In this document: positions 8,030-15,736 of the stretch, in pieces
Position numbering within the stretch: the stretch's first letter is position 1
Layout of the letters: each line of letters opens with the position of its first letter
DNA from: Bacteroides sp.
GTDB taxonomy: Bacteria; Bacteroidota; Bacteroidia; Bacteroidales; Bacteroidaceae
Direction of reading: 5' to 3'
DNA length: 49,564 bases
Assembly: GCA_019414665.1 (NCBI GenBank)
Contig: DXLO01000019.1
Coordinates: 1-49,564, forward strand
Made by a program: the position numbers and the translations under genes
The notes under the pieces: generated by a model
Seen by the model: the letters and a program-made list of their open reading frames with translations, nothing else
What the model was told of the DNA's origin: nothing
The model's database searches: none

Positions 8030-9040
8030 TTACTTATTCAAAGCAGTAGCAACGTCAACTGCACAAGCTACTGTACAACCTACCATCGGGTTGTTACCGA
8101 TACCCAGGAATCCCATCATTTCTACGTGAGCAGGAACTGATGAAGAACCAGCGAACTGAGCATCTGAGTGCATACGACCCATAGTATCTGTCATACCGTA
8201 AGAAGCAGGACCAGCAGCCATATTATCTGGGTGAAGTGTACGACCTGTACCACCACCAGAAGCTACTGAGAAGTATGGTTTACCTGCAAGAACACGTTCT
8301 TTCTTGTAAGTACCTGCAACTGGGTGTTGGAAACGAGTCGGGTTAGTAGAGTTACCAGTGATTGATACATCTACACCTTCTTTCCACATGATAGCTACAC
8401 CTTCGCGAACATCGTCAGCTCCGTAGCATTTTACTTTTGCACGAGGACCGTTTGAGTAAGCGATTTCACGAACAACTTTCAGTTCGCCTGTGTAGTAATC
8501 AAACTGAGTCTGAACATATGTAAATCCGTTGATACGAGAGATGATCTGAGCAGCGTCTTTACCCAAACCATTCAAGATACAACGCAAAGGTTCTTTACGT
8601 ACTTTGTCTGCTTTTGCAGCGATTTTGATAGCACCTTCAGCAGCAGCGAATGATTCGTGACCAGCCAAGAATGCGAAACATTTAGTTTCTTCGCGCAACA
8701 GCATAGCAGCCAAGTTACCGTGACCAAGACCTACTTTACGGTCATCAGCTACAGAACCTGGGATACAGAATGACTGCAAACCGATACCGATAGCTTCAGC
8801 AGCTTCAGCAGCGTTTTTGCAACCTTTCTTCAATGCGATAGCACAACCTACTACGTATGCCCATTTTGCATTTTCGAAGCAGATAGGCTGAGTTTCTTCA
8901 CAAGTCTTATAAGGATCAAGACCATATTGTTCGCAGATAGCGTTAGCTTCTTCGATGTCTTTGATACCGTTTTCGTTCAAAGCAGCAAGAATCTGTTTGA
9001 TACGACGGTCCTGGCTTTCAAATTTTACTTCTCTAATCAT
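8030..9040 (-). CDS. GGGtGRT protein, function unknown
   Basis: A 336-residue cytosolic protein with the family motif GGGTGRT at residues 262-268, followed by conserved LHPDNMAAGPASYGMTD and a C-terminal GCTVACAVDV. It has about 11 cysteines (36, 47, 54, 66, 74, 92, 121, 154, 205, 322, 326), unusual for a cytosolic protein and compatible with metal or cluster binding. The start is ATG 9040; the frame continues to 9079 but there the upstream gene is still being read. A textbook Shine-Dalgarno (AAGGAGG) precedes the ATG, rare in this phylum. It lies 19 bases after the IscU/NifU-like gene, with one promoter and one terminator for both. Uniform, optimal-looking codons suggest high expression. The family is named only for its motif. 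Confidence 0.88.
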   Translation of the reverse strand: MIREVKFESQDRRIKQILAALNENGIKDIEEANAICEQYGLDPYKTCEETQPICFENAKWAYVVGCAIALKKGCKNAAEAAEAIGIGLQSFCIPGSVADDRKVGLGHGNLAAMLLREETKCFAFLAGHESFAAAEGAIKIAAKADKVRKEPLRCILNGLGKDAAQIISRINGFTYVQTQFDYYTGELKVVREIAYSNGPRAKVKCYGADDVREGVAIMWKEGVDVSITGNSTNPTRFQHPVAGTYKKERVLAGKPYFSVASGGGTGRTLHPDNMAAGPASYGMTDTMGRMHSDAQFAGSSSVPAHVEMMGFLGIGNNPMVGCTVACAVDVATALNK

Positions 9041-9059
9041 ATGTCTTTTCCTCCTTATA
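9041..9059 (-). promoter_or_regulatory. Strong Shine-Dalgarno before the GGGtGRT gene
   Basis: AAGGAGG read on the minus strand, about 9 bases before the ATG at 9040. Most genes in this window lack such a site, so it marks this cistron as one selected for efficient internal initiation. Confidence 0.7.
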
Positions 9060-9761
9060 TTATTCCTGACGTGGGTCAATATGTTTAACTGCGCCTTGTT
9101 CTGCTGTGAAGCGTCCGTAAGTACCTGTTACTTTCTTCAGAGCTTCGTTAGCGTCTGTACCTTTTTTGATCTCATCCATGAATTTGCCCAGATGAACGAA
9201 CTCGTATCCGCAGATTTCATCGTTTTCGTCCAAAGCGATAGTCTTGATATAGCCTTCAGCCATTTCAAGGTAACGAGGACCTTTAGCCAAAGTTCCATAC
9301 AAAGTACCTACCTGGCTACGCAGACCTTTACCCAAGTCTTCCAAGCCGGCTCCGATCATCAAACCACCTTCAGAGAAAGCAGACTGAGTACGTCCGTAAA
9401 CGATTTGCAAGAACAATTCACGCATAGCTGTGTTGATAGCGTCGCAAACCAAGTCGGTATTCAATGCTTCCAAAACTGTTTTTCCCGGAAGGATTTCAGA
9501 TGCCATAGCAGCTGAGTGAGTCATACCTGAGCAACCGATTGTTTCAACCAATGCTTCCTGGATAACACCTTCTTTAACGTTCAAAGTCAGTTTACAAGCA
9601 CCCTGCTGAGGAGCACACCAACCGATACCGTGAGTCAAACCTGAAATGTCTTTGATTTCTTTTGATTTAACCCATTTTCCTTCTTCAGGAATTGGAGCTG
9701 GACCATGATTAGGTCCTTTTTTTACAACACACATGTGTTCAACTTCGTGTGAATAAGTCAT
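9060..9761 (-). CDS. IscU/NifU-like iron-sulfur scaffold protein, partner of GGGtGRT
   Basis: A 233-residue protein whose middle (residues 56-100) resembles the IscU/NifU N-terminal scaffold: CKLTLNVKEGVIQEA, then ETIGCSGMTHSAAMASE and ILPGKTVLEAL. Six cysteines are present (11, 49, 56, 77, 106, 184); Cys49, 56, 77 and 106 are the likely ligand set, but spacing differs from classical IscU and the canonical LPPVK chaperone motif is not seen. It carries a long C-terminal extension. No isc/suf/nif genes are nearby, so it need not serve general cluster assembly. First gene of a two-gene operon with the GGGtGRT protein; promoter at 9841-9870. A specialised scaffold or a cluster-bearing subunit is inference. 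Confidence 0.8.
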   Translation of the reverse strand: MTYSHEVEHMCVVKKGPNHGPAPIPEEGKWVKSKEIKDISGLTHGIGWCAPQQGACKLTLNVKEGVIQEALVETIGCSGMTHSAAMASEILPGKTVLEALNTDLVCDAINTAMRELFLQIVYGRTQSAFSEGGLMIGAGLEDLGKGLRSQVGTLYGTLAKGPRYLEMAEGYIKTIALDENDEICGYEFVHLGKFMDEIKKGTDANEALKKVTGTYGRFTAEQGAVKHIDPRQE

Positions 9762-9840
9762 ATTCTTTACGTTTTATGAGTAATAAAAAATAAGTATTTC
9801 GTAAACTTCTTATTACGGAATTTCTTCTTTAATTCGTACG

Positions 9841-9870
9841 CAAAGTTAGTCGTTTTATTTAGTTATGCAA
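9841..9870 (-). promoter_or_regulatory. Promoter of the scaffold-GGGtGRT operon
   Basis: Minus-strand -7 box TAACTTTG (9841-9848) and a TTGC (9867-9870) separated by 18 bases, the normal spacing for the Bacteroidota housekeeping sigma factor. The leader would be about 70 bases. Confidence 0.75.
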
Positions 9871-9977
9871 TCAATGAAACCTAACTTTTTGTTGGTTTTT
9901 AATGATATTTTTTGCTGAAACTCTTGTTTTGTAATCTCTGCTTGTCAAAATGTTTTTTATCTTCCGAAAGAAACCTG

Positions 9978-9985
9978 TATCTTTG
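9978..9985 (+). promoter_or_regulatory. -7 promoter element for the DMP19-like gene
   Basis: TATCTTTG, 58 bases before the ATG at 10044, with a TTTT in place of TTTG about 21 bases upstream. The leader carries the word GATGGTAATA twice (about 9988 and 10006). Confidence 0.5.
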
Positions 9986-10043
9986 CCGATGGTAATATCA
10001 GCAGGATGGTAATACCTATCTGTAAGTAATAATAATTAGGTAT

Positions 10044-10553
10044 ATGAATGAAGTCGAAATTAAAGTAAAAGACGAAGACCTACGTCGTGGAGCCGAAGCT
10101 GGAATGGATGAATTTCTGAATGTGTTTATCCATAAGTATCTTGAGGTTACAGGAGGAGTAATTAATGCTGAAACGATGCCTTTACTGAATGGCTATCAGC
10201 ATACTTTGCTAGGTTATCATTTCTTTCGTGAAGAAGTGCTTGAAGGAGGTTTTATACAGTTGATTCAAAATGGTTACGGACCATATATCTTTGATAATCC
10301 TTTTGCCAAGGCGATGCGTATGTTTGGAGCGAAAGATTTTTCAAAGCTTATTTATGATGCTAAAAAGATTTATGATGCTCATCGCGAAGATTTGGAAAAA
10401 GAATGTTCCGATGATGAGTTTATGGCAATGTATGAGCAATACGAAGCGTTTGATGATTTGGAAGAGGCCTATATGGATATGGAGGAGAGAGTTACAGCAC
10501 AGATTGCTGAGTATGTAGATGAGCATTTGGAACAATTTGCAGGGATAGAGTAA
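10044..10553 (+). CDS. DMP19/DUF4375 family protein
   Basis: A 169-residue acidic protein with the DMP19-type core: GYQHTLLGYHFFREEVLEGGFIQLI followed by NGYGPYIFDNPFAKA and a very acidic C-terminus (DAHREDLEKECSDDEF, YEAFDDLEEAYMDMEER). The founding DMP19 of Neisseria is a DNA-mimic protein that relieves a transcription repressor; here only fold and charge are visible, so the same function is conjecture. Transcribed alone from its own promoter, with no repressor gene beside it. Confidence 0.65.
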   Translation: MNEVEIKVKDEDLRRGAEAGMDEFLNVFIHKYLEVTGGVINAETMPLLNGYQHTLLGYHFFREEVLEGGFIQLIQNGYGPYIFDNPFAKAMRMFGAKDFSKLIYDAKKIYDAHREDLEKECSDDEFMAMYEQYEAFDDLEEAYMDMEERVTAQIAEYVDEHLEQFAGIE

Positions 10554-10689
10554 TCTTTTAGAATTTATTGCTTGTTTTTGGTTTATAGTGAATAAAAGTT
10601 AAAAATAAAGATAGGGAAAGCAGTCTTTTTTACTCATTTTCATTTTAAGTGAAAAAAATTAAATAATAAAAGATAAATAAAGGAAGAAT

Positions 10690-11544
10690 ATGAAGACAAT
10701 GAAGTTTTTTATGTTGGCATCAGCTTTTGCATCGATGATTGGATTTAGCTCTTGCTTGAATGGGGGAGATTATACCAATAGCTATAGCGATGTAGATTTT
10801 GTAAAAGTTACTGGCTTTTTGGGAACTGTTAGTTTGAAAAATCAGTTTGGATATGAATATGTTCCTTCTAATAAAAAAGAGGTTATTGCTGATTTGGAAT
10901 CAGGAAAATATGCATATATTGCTTATTCGTATGATCCTACAACCGTCAATAATACTACTAAGATGATAGATGTCCAGCTGTATGGTTGTTCACAGTTGGC
11001 AGATGGATATGTTTTGCCTTCGGCTCCAACAGAAGATGATGCCAATGCTCCTATATATGATGTTACAAGTTCGGGTAGTACAGGTGGACAGGTTACTCCT
11101 ATTTTCTATCAGTTGAATGATGTGTTTATTCCACTTTATTATTATTATAAACCAGCAAATAATAACGACGACTTGAAAGAGGAGGTAGCTCTTCATAATT
11201 TTACGTTATATTACGATCAGGCAACTGATTTCAATGGTTCTACTATGACATTGCATCTCCGTCATAAAATACAAGATTTTGATGAAGAAGATAATAAGGA
11301 ACGTACTAGTCGTGCATATGAATTCAGACATTTCTCTTTGGCTGCTCCTCTTTATGCATATAAAGATGTAAACGGTGGCAAAAATCCGGATAAAATTGTT
11401 ATCGAATTCGAGCAAAATACATATAATGCAGAATACAACGAAGACAATGTAAAGAGCGAAACATACGAAATAGATTATAAGACAGTAGTCGAAAATTATA
11501 ATAAGCTGGCCGGTAACACTTCAGGTTCAGAGGTTACAGAATAA
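10690..11544 (+). CDS. Putative outer-membrane lipoprotein, NigD-like
   Basis: A 284-residue protein with a lipoprotein signal: hydrophobic stretch then GFSSC, with the lipid Cys near residue 22, followed by LNGGDY. The rest is rich in beta-strand-like segments with many Asn/Asp and Tyr (VPLYYYYK-like patches, YAYKDVNGGKNPDKIVIEFEQN). The start, short acidic linker and overall layout recall NigD-like lipoproteins of Bacteroidales, but it is longer than typical and I cannot confirm the family. ATG 10690 is preceded by AAAGGAAG. No function assigned. Confidence 0.55.
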   Translation: MKTMKFFMLASAFASMIGFSSCLNGGDYTNSYSDVDFVKVTGFLGTVSLKNQFGYEYVPSNKKEVIADLESGKYAYIAYSYDPTTVNNTTKMIDVQLYGCSQLADGYVLPSAPTEDDANAPIYDVTSSGSTGGQVTPIFYQLNDVFIPLYYYYKPANNNDDLKEEVALHNFTLYYDQATDFNGSTMTLHLRHKIQDFDEEDNKERTSRAYEFRHFSLAAPLYAYKDVNGGKNPDKIVIEFEQNTYNAEYNEDNVKSETYEIDYKTVVENYNKLAGNTSGSEVTE

Positions 11545-11569
11545 TTTAGGAGAGAGAAATATAGAGTAA

Positions 11570-11589
11570 GCATACTCGATAAAGTATGC
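11570..11589 (+). terminator. Weak hairpin after the lipoprotein gene
   Basis: GCATAC (11570-11575) pairs with GTATGC (11584-11589), followed by a second small TCCG/CGGA hairpin but no clear T run. Possible terminator only. Confidence 0.3.
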
Positions 11590-11682
11590 GTCCGTAAGGT
11601 GCGGATTATGCAGATAAGGCTGTGTATGTTAATGTATGTCAGCGTTTCTGTATAATTCGTGCCTTATTTTATTTCTTTTTTG

Positions 11683-11690
11683 TACATTTG
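11683..11690 (+). promoter_or_regulatory. -7 promoter element for the Yip1-smpB operon
   Basis: TACATTTG matches TAnnTTTG exactly. It lies inside the apparent open frame upstream of the Yip1 gene, so translation must begin after about 11697, which leaves TTG 11733 as the first usable start. Confidence 0.55.
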
Positions 11691-11732
11691 CAGTTCCGAA
11701 GTTCGGATTTATTACAAAAAAGTAGAATAACA

Positions 11733-12302
11733 TTGGATTATAAATCATTATTTCAGCAGATAATAGCTTTGTTGTCTACTCCAGGCAAAGCGTGGAGTGA
11801 AATTGCAGAGCGGGGGGTAGGAAGGTCAGTAATGCCTGCTTTTGTTTATCCTCTTATTGGGTTGTGTGGCTTGTCAGAGTTTATCGGAACATTTATCGGA
11901 AAAGATTTTTCATCCGTTATGTTCCAGGTAGCCTTGACTCGTTGTTGTGCTGTAGCTGTAGCTTTGTTCGGTGGCTTTTTTCTTTCAGCTTATTTATTGG
12001 ATAAGTTGAATCATAACTGGCTGGGAGGGAAAGATTCTTACGACCGGATACTTGTGTTTGTGGGCTATTCTATGGTAGTTACTTTTGTATTGAATATCGT
12101 CAGTGGACTGTTTTCTATAGTTGTACTGCACTGGATATTGCAAATATATACCATTGTAATTGTATTCGAGGGGGTACGCAGATGGCTTAAGGTTGAGGAG
12201 AACAAACAGACTGCCTTTACTCTTGTGGCTACTATCATCATTTTGGTGTGTCCTGCTATTATCGAATTTATATTTAATAAGTTATCAGTAATATTGAATT
12301 AA
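11733..12302 (+). CDS. Yip1 family membrane protein
   Basis: A protein of about 189 residues with four to five membrane segments (around VMPAFVYPLIGLCGLSEF, VALTRCCAVAVALFGGFFLSAY, ILVFVGYSMVVTFVLNIVSG, VVLHWILQIYTIVIVFEG and the C-terminal TLVATIIILVCPAII). The preceding soluble segment SLFQQIIALLSTPGKAWSEIAE is the recurring N-terminus of bacterial Yip1-domain proteins. The open frame reaches back to 11622, but a promoter element lies within that part, so a TTG start at 11733 is proposed; this is uncertain. Its stop overlaps the smpB ATG by one base, making an operon. Function unknown. Confidence 0.7.
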   Translation: MDYKSLFQQIIALLSTPGKAWSEIAERGVGRSVMPAFVYPLIGLCGLSEFIGTFIGKDFSSVMFQVALTRCCAVAVALFGGFFLSAYLLDKLNHNWLGGKDSYDRILVFVGYSMVVTFVLNIVSGLFSIVVLHWILQIYTIVIVFEGVRRWLKVEENKQTAFTLVATIIILVCPAIIEFIFNKLSVILN

Positions 12303-12760
12303 TGAAAACAAACGCCGGTAATATAAATATTAAGAATAAACGTGCTTCGTTCGACTATGAGTTTATTGATACGTACACAGCCGGAATTGTGTTGACCGGA
12401 ACTGAGATAAAGTCTATTCGTCAGGGAAAAGCAAGTTTGGTTGATACGTTTTGTTTCTTTTCCCGTGGAGAGTTGTGGGTAAAGAATATGCATATAGCTG
12501 AATATTTTTACGGTTCGTACAACAATCATTCAGCTCGTCGGGACCGTAAGTTGTTGCTGACAAAAAAAGAACTTCGTAAACTTGAACGTACTTCTGCCGA
12601 GCCTGGATTTACCATTGTTCCGACTCGTCTGTATATTAATGAAAAAGGGTTGGCGAAGGTTGTGATTGCTTTGGCAAAAGGTAAGAAACAATACGATAAA
12701 CGCCAGACGTTGAAAGAAAAAGAAGATAAGCGTATGATGGATCGCATGTTCAAGCGATGA
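12302..12760 (+). CDS. smpB: SsrA-binding protein SmpB
   Basis: A 152-residue protein recognisable from end to end: NINIKNKRASFDYEFIDTYTAGIVL, TGTEIKSIRQGKASL, HIAEYFYGSYNNHSARRDRKLLL, and the basic C-terminal tail KKQYDKRQTLKEKEDKR. SmpB binds tmRNA and places it in stalled ribosomes. The start overlaps the stop of the Yip1 gene by one base, so it is co-transcribed with it. A hairpin follows. tmRNA (ssrA) itself was not seen in the window. Confidence 0.97.
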   Translation: MKTNAGNINIKNKRASFDYEFIDTYTAGIVLTGTEIKSIRQGKASLVDTFCFFSRGELWVKNMHIAEYFYGSYNNHSARRDRKLLLTKKELRKLERTSAEPGFTIVPTRLYINEKGLAKVVIALAKGKKQYDKRQTLKEKEDKRMMDRMFKR

Positions 12761-12768
12761 TCGGGAAA

Positions 12769-12817
12769 GATGGTGCAGACAATTACAGTTTATATAAGTT
12801 GTCTGCATCGTGCTTTT
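12769..12817 (+). terminator. Hairpin after smpB
   Basis: Perfect 9-bp arms 12774-12782 and 12799-12807, extended by about four pairs including G-U wobbles, then a short T run. Likely terminator separating smpB from metH. Confidence 0.6.
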
Positions 12818-12872
12818 GGCATATGAGGAAAACGATTCCCTGTGTTTTAAATTTAAATAGAGCTTTTTCAAA

Positions 12873-15617
12873 ATGCAACAACTAATAAACGAACGTATTC
12901 TCGTGCTCGACGGAGCCATGGGAACGATGATACAGCAATACAATCTTTCGGAAGCTGATTTTCGGGGAGAGCGTTTCAAGGATCTTCCAGGATTGCTGAA
13001 AGGAAACAATGATATGTTGTGCCTGACTCGGCCGGATGTTATAGAGGAAATACACCGTAAGTATTTAGAGGCAGGAGCTGATATCATCGAAACAAATACA
13101 TTTAATGCAACTGCTGTTTCGATGGCAGATTATCATATGCAGGCTTATTGCCGTGAGATAAATCTTGCGGCAGCTCGTCTGGCCCGTAAAATTGCTGATG
13201 AATATACAGCGAGAACTCCCGAAAAGCCACGCTTTGTTGCTGGTTCGGTAGGACCGACCAACAAAACTTGCTCGATGAGTCCGGATGTAAATAATCCCGC
13301 TTTTCGTGCATTGACATTCGATGAACTTTCTGAAGCTTACCGTGAACAAATGGAGGCTTTGCTTGAAGGGGGAGTAGATGCTATTCTGATAGAAACAATT
13401 TTCGATACACTGAATGCGAAAGCTGCTGTTCTGGCCGCAGAAACAGCTATGCAGAATTTGGGAAGAAAAGTTCCTTTGATGCTTTCTGTTACGGTTTCGG
13501 ATGTTGCTGGACGCACGTTGTCGGGACAGACGCTTGATGCGTTTTTGGCTTCGGTACAGCATGCTGATATCTTTTCCATCGGACTGAACTGCTCTTTTGG
13601 TGCCAGACAGTTGAAACCTTTCCTGGAGCAGTTGGCCCGTCGTGCTCCTTATTATATAAGTGCTTACCCTAATGCCGGACTTCCTAATAGTCTGGGGCAA
13701 TACGACCAGACACCCGAAGAAATGGCTGCCGAAGTCAAGGAATATATCGATGAAGGACTGGTGAATATAATCGGTGGATGCTGTGGTACTACCGAAGCAT
13801 ATATTGCCAAGTATCAGGAACTTATTAAAGATGCCAAACCTCATGTGCCTGCTCCGAAACCGGATTATCTCTGGCTTTCCGGGCTGGAACTGTTGGAAGT
13901 GACTCCTGAAATTAATTTTGTCAACGTGGGTGAGCGCTGTAATGTGGCCGGTTCACGTAAGTTTCTTCGTTTGATAAACGAAAAGAAATACGATGAAGCT
14001 TTGTCGATAGCCCGCAAGCAGGTAGAAGACGGCGCGTTGGTTATCGATGTTAACATGGACGACGGATTGCTTGATGCTGCTGAGGAGATGACAACCTTCC
14101 TCAATCTGGTTGCATCAGAACCGGATATTGCCCGTGTGCCTGTTATGATAGACTCTTCCAAGTGGGAAGTTATTCTGGCAGGACTGAAATGTGTGCAGGG
14201 AAAATGTATCGTCAACTCTATTTCACTGAAAGAAGGCGAAGGAGCTTTTGTTGAGCATGCCCGTACCGTCAAGCAGTACGGAGCGGCAGTCATCGTAATG
14301 GCTTTCGACGAGAAAGGACAGGCCGATACATTTGAACGGAAGATAGAAGTTTGCGAACGGGCTTATCGTATTCTTACAGAGAAGGTCGGTTTCCGTCCTC
14401 AGGATATAATCTTCGATCCGAACGTGCTGGCAGTGGCTACTGGTATCGAGGAACATAATAACTATGCTGTCGATTTTATTAAAGCTACAGGTTGGATTCG
14501 CCGTCACCTTCCGGGCGCACACGTCAGCGGAGGAGTAAGTAATCTTTCTTTCTCTTTCCGTGGCAACAATTATATACGTGAGGCAATGCATGCAGTATTC
14601 CTTTATCATGCTATTCAGCGGGGTATGGATATGGGTATTGTCAATCCGGGAACTTCTGTACTTTATACAGATATACCTTCGGATATCCTGGAACGGATTG
14701 AGGATGTGGTGCTGAACCGTCGTTCGGATGCAGCTGAACGCTTGATTGAAACAGCTGAAAAACTGAAAGCGGAAAAGGAGAACTCGGGTGAGCAGCAAAC
14801 AGCCAGTTCACATCTTGCCTGGCGTGAAGGGACGACTGTAGAAGAACGTTTACAATACGCACTGGTAAAGGGTCTTGGCGATTATCTGGATGAAGACTTG
14901 CATGAAGCACTTGCCAAATATCCGGATGCTGTCAGCATTATCGAGGGTCCGCTTATGTCGGGAATGAATCATGTCGGTGATTTATTCGGTTCCGGTAAGA
15001 TGTTCTTGCCTCAGGTTGTAAAGACAGCACGTACTATGAAAAAAGCTGTAGCTATCCTTCAGCCCTATATTGAGGCGGAAAAAAAGGAAGGGGCACGCAG
15101 TGCAGGAAAAGTGCTGTTGGCTACAGTAAAGGGAGATGTACACGATATCGGTAAGAATATTGTTTCTGTGGTTATGGCATGCAATAATTACGAAATTATC
15201 GACTTGGGCGTAATGGTTCCTGCTGAAAAGATTGTTGAAACGGCTATTCGTGAGAAGGTAGATATTATCGGCTTGAGCGGACTTATTACACCGTCGCTGG
15301 AAGAAATGGTGCATGTCGTTTCAGAACTGGAACGTGCCGGACTTGATATTCCTGTAATGATTGGCGGTGCTACAACTTCCAAACTTCATACAGCTTTGAA
15401 GATTGCTCCGGTTTATCATGCTCCGGTGGTATATATGAAAGATGCTTCACTGAATGCTCCGGTGGCAGCACGCCTGATGAATCTTGATCTTCGAAGTACA
15501 TTTGCAGAAGAACTGGAAAGTGAATACCGTGAGCTTCGTGAAAAGAATAAGACCAAACAGGTAAAGACGGTTTCACTCGAGGAAGCACAGAAAAATAAAT
15601 TGAATCTCTGGGAATAG
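12873..15617 (+). CDS. metH: Cobalamin-dependent methionine synthase MetH, without reactivation domain
   Basis: A 914-residue protein with three of the four MetH modules. The homocysteine barrel (about 1-325) has zinc cysteines Cys240 (LNCSFGA), Cys303 and Cys304 (GGCCGTT). The pterin/methyltetrahydrofolate barrel (about 345-625) begins NVGERCNVAGSRKF. The cobalamin modules (about 650-895) carry the axial His757 in GDVHDIGKN, the helper motif GLSGLITPSLEEM and GGATTSK. It moves a methyl group from methyltetrahydrofolate to homocysteine. E. coli MetH is 1227 residues; the missing C-terminal third is the AdoMet-binding reactivation domain, absent here at a clean domain end, so repair of oxidised cobalamin must use another protein. 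No cobalamin riboswitch is seen in the short upstream gap. Confidence 0.96.
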   Translation: MQQLINERILVLDGAMGTMIQQYNLSEADFRGERFKDLPGLLKGNNDMLCLTRPDVIEEIHRKYLEAGADIIETNTFNATAVSMADYHMQAYCREINLAAARLARKIADEYTARTPEKPRFVAGSVGPTNKTCSMSPDVNNPAFRALTFDELSEAYREQMEALLEGGVDAILIETIFDTLNAKAAVLAAETAMQNLGRKVPLMLSVTVSDVAGRTLSGQTLDAFLASVQHADIFSIGLNCSFGARQLKPFLEQLARRAPYYISAYPNAGLPNSLGQYDQTPEEMAAEVKEYIDEGLVNIIGGCCGTTEAYIAKYQELIKDAKPHVPAPKPDYLWLSGLELLEVTPEINFVNVGERCNVAGSRKFLRLINEKKYDEALSIARKQVEDGALVIDVNMDDGLLDAAEEMTTFLNLVASEPDIARVPVMIDSSKWEVILAGLKCVQGKCIVNSISLKEGEGAFVEHARTVKQYGAAVIVMAFDEKGQADTFERKIEVCERAYRILTEKVGFRPQDIIFDPNVLAVATGIEEHNNYAVDFIKATGWIRRHLPGAHVSGGVSNLSFSFRGNNYIREAMHAVFLYHAIQRGMDMGIVNPGTSVLYTDIPSDILERIEDVVLNRRSDAAERLIETAEKLKAEKENSGEQQTASSHLAWREGTTVEERLQYALVKGLGDYLDEDLHEALAKYPDAVSIIEGPLMSGMNHVGDLFGSGKMFLPQVVKTARTMKKAVAILQPYIEAEKKEGARSAGKVLLATVKGDVHDIGKNIVSVVMACNNYEIIDLGVMVPAEKIVETAIREKVDIIGLSGLITPSLEEMVHVVSELERAGLDIPVMIGGATTSKLHTALKIAPVYHAPVVYMKDASLNAPVAARLMNLDLRSTFAEELESEYRELREKNKTKQVKTVSLEEAQKNKLNLWE

Positions 15618-15650
15618 TCTTTGTAGACAAACTGATTTATATTCTGTTAT

Positions 15651-15695
15651 AAGGCATGGCATATCAAATTTTTAGTGATATGTCATGCCTTTTTC
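15651..15695 (+). terminator. Terminator after metH
   Basis: Arms 15651-15666 and 15676-15691 pair over 16 positions with one G-U wobble, nine-base loop, followed by TTTTT. Confidence 0.88.
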
Positions 15696-15736
15696 CGTAT
15701 TCTTTGTATTTTTATCACCATATTGAAAAACACGAC

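Noticed and set aside
12761..12872. Cobalamin riboswitch before metH
   Set aside because: Only 112 bases, mostly a terminator hairpin; the B12-box GCCACTG-like core is not present.
13065..13844. Long open frame of 259 codons antisense to metH
   Set aside because: It lies wholly inside the well-supported metH domain sequence; its translation is Ser/Cys/Ile-rich without any motif, as expected from the complement of a biased gene.
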